A stretch of DNA of 64,000 nucleotides from NCBI RefSeq assembly GCF_014203045.1, contig NZ_JACHIF010000009.1, positions 186,001 through 250,000 on the forward strand. Direction: 5' to 3'. Made by a program: the position numbers and the translations under genes. Below, piece after piece: positions 62,869-64,000 of the stretch (positions are counted from its first letter, which is position 1; every line of letters begins with the position of its first letter). The notes under the pieces are model-generated. The model did not search any database, was not told the DNA's origin, and was given only the letters and a program-made list of their open reading frames with translations. Source of the stretch: Prosthecobacter dejongeii (GTDB lineage: Bacteria > Verrucomicrobiota > Verrucomicrobiia > Verrucomicrobiales > Verrucomicrobiaceae).

Positions 62869-64000
62869 CTACAGCCGAGGCGGGGACATGGAGTAAACGC
62901 CCATGGTCGCATCATACGCACCGGCTTCAGGCATGCGCTTCAGTTCGTGCCCAGAGCCCCAGGAATCGGTAAATAGGATCTGGCCCTTGGCGCTGTTATA
63001 GCCAATGATCAAACGCATGTGGCCACCGCTGACCTGCCCAGAACCTGGCAGTGGCGGCTCCTCAGGATAACGGCCTAACTGCAGGGCCCAAAGCAGAGGG
63101 ATCCCCTTATCCACATGCTCTTTCACAATGACGACGAACTGTCTCTGCGAGATGCGGCGTTTGCCAGAGCTGACGTAATATTGCTGGGGATTGATGTGCG
63201 GCTTGAAGGCCACTTTATATTTATCGTCAATTTTAGTTAGGCTCTTTTGCATGGCGAAGATATCCGCCCCCGCTTGCGCATCCACATTCACCAACTGGGC
63301 GATCTCATGCTGGTCACAAGGAATCTGTAAGTATTCAAACAAACGCTGGCAACTGGCAGCCACGCAGTACCCCTTGGCCCCCTGATCCACCATAGGCACC
63401 CCTGAGATATACACGTCCCCCTCGGGCGTGGTGGTGACGTTACTGGTCAAGACCATGCGCTGCACTCCGACGGAAAGCTTGCCCATGCTCCAGTCTGCCT
63501 GATTCGGAGCCGCCAATTTCAGTCGTAGGAATTCAGGTTTGCCTGGGGGGCGGCTAGCCGCAAAATCGTTGTGCTCCAGCATCGCGATGCCGATGGGGCT
63601 CTTCCATTGCCAGCTCACGGTTTTGATCGCCGTGCTGGCAGTCGCCGATTGATTGGTAGGGGCGACTTTCAAGATCTGCCCCAGGCCCTGCCCGACTTTT
63701 TTGAATCGGTCAGAAAATTCAGTGCGCTGAATTTCGCCCGAATCTCCCCGGTTGTAGAAAGACACCGTGACCCGCGCCGCACGGCCCTGGACAAACTCGA
63801 CGATGGCCTCTTCCACCGGGATGGATTTGGCAAAGAGACTCAGTGTAGCATCCACATTGGAAAAGATTTTCCGCGAAAACCGGGCACGACTTTTTTCAGC
63901 ATTCAGCCATTCAAACTGCGGAGGTTCCGTTTGAGCCTGCTCCGTCTTAGGCCGATACTTTTTCTCAAATTCTTCCGGAGTGCACCGCCACAGTTCTTCA
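62869..64000 (-). CDS. Secreted paralogue with C39-like cysteine peptidase domain (5' end beyond window)
   Basis: The minus frame is open to the right edge, about 376 residues seen, so the start is missing; the GTG at 63855 is internal, because homology to the neighbour runs on beyond it (LWRCTPEEFEKKY matches LWTLTPTDLESMY). First part: paralogue region with VQGRAARVTVSFYNRGDSG. From about 63430 a papain-like C39 domain follows: MVDQGAKGYCVAASCQRLFEY (Gln, catalytic Cys codon at 63366-63364), GHMRLIIGYNS (His codon 63021-63019) and TDSWGSGHE (Asp). Probably an exported peptidase or a peptidase-fold binding protein. Forty bases separate it from its paralogue. Confidence 0.75.
   Translation of the reverse strand, partial: EELWRCTPEEFEKKYRPKTEQAQTEPPQFEWLNAEKSRARFSRKIFSNVDATLSLFAKSIPVEEAIVEFVQGRAARVTVSFYNRGDSGEIQRTEFSDRFKKVGQGLGQILKVAPTNQSATASTAIKTVSWQWKSPIGIAMLEHNDFAASRPPGKPEFLRLKLAAPNQADWSMGKLSVGVQRMVLTSNVTTTPEGDVYISGVPMVDQGAKGYCVAASCQRLFEYLQIPCDQHEIAQLVNVDAQAGADIFAMQKSLTKIDDKYKVAFKPHINPQQYYVSSGKRRISQRQFVVIVKEHVDKGIPLLWALQLGRYPEEPPLPGSGQVSGGHMRLIIGYNSAKGQILFTDSWGSGHELKRMPEAGAYDATMGVYSMSPPRL

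Noticed and set aside
1..64000. CRISPR arrays, tRNA or rRNA genes, insertion sequences
   Set aside because: No spaced direct repeats, no tRNA-like cloverleaf in the intergenic regions and no transposase-like protein were seen.

Overview
The window comes from a chromosome of a Verrucomicrobiota bacterium, most likely Verrucomicrobiaceae and close to Prosthecobacter. The reasons are a DUF1080 plus PVC-type dehydrogenase protein, Tat-exported Gfo/Idh/MocA oxidoreductases, sulfatases, a fused RpiB-GlyA enzyme, and a double-length UvrA of about 1,900 residues as in Chlamydiae and relatives. The assignment rests on gene content only. I see no rRNA, tRNA, CRISPR array, transposase or phage gene.

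Layout. 1-4170: two similar DUF1080 genes on the minus strand (the first runs off the left edge), flanking one small orphan gene. 4271-9499: the rpiB-glyA fusion, an arginine-phosphatase-like LMW phosphatase, a membrane protein, and a Tat-type oxidoreductase. 9597-11758: a DUF971 gene and the ribosomal cluster rpmJ-rpsM-rpsK-rpsD, where S11 has an unusual Ala/Pro-rich N-terminal extension. 11950-14062: glycine-zipper lipoprotein, GtrA-like protein, DegT aminotransferase. 14063-14832: 770 bases without a convincing gene, holding small palindromes and a minus-strand terminator that may end a small RNA. 14833-26023: orphan protein, di-haem peroxidase, TPR protein, 5-oxoprolinase, Ldh2-type dehydrogenase, uppS, OstA-like lipoprotein and a GHL10 glycosidase. 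26035-34922: EEP-family lipoprotein, TolC-type outer-membrane factor, two PilT-type ATPases and a large Ig-like surface protein. 34971-40025: lepA, a Tm-1-like protein, nagZ, and a DUF2442/DUF4160 pair. 40140-44325: sulfatase, secreted propeller-like protein, sulfatase, separated by palindromic repeats. 44515-49671: dnaN, Pro-rich lipoprotein, tyrA, aroA, cmk, plsC as a compact run. 49720-54324: two more Tat oxidoreductases, a PQQ-like propeller protein and a YugP-type metallopeptidase. 54433-61541: miaB convergent with the tandem uvrA. 61671-64000: two paralogous secreted proteins; the one cut by the right edge carries a C39-like cysteine-peptidase domain.

How the genes fit together. Housekeeping blocks (translation, aromatic amino acids, nucleotides, envelope lipids, replication clamp, DNA repair) are interleaved with an exported polysaccharide-degrading inventory: two DUF1080 proteins, three Gfo/Idh/MocA enzymes, two sulfatases, GH3 and GHL10 glycosidases. 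The exported oxidoreductases and DUF1080 proteins would fit a 3-keto-sugar route in the periplasm (inference). The regulatory signals I find most striking are a LexA-like GTTC-N4-GAAC dyad overlapping the -35 of a good uvrA promoter, an 11-bp inverted repeat whose right arm covers the start codon of the 1,125-residue surface protein, and a palindromic repeat that forms part of the signal-peptide coding sequence of the gene at 41807.
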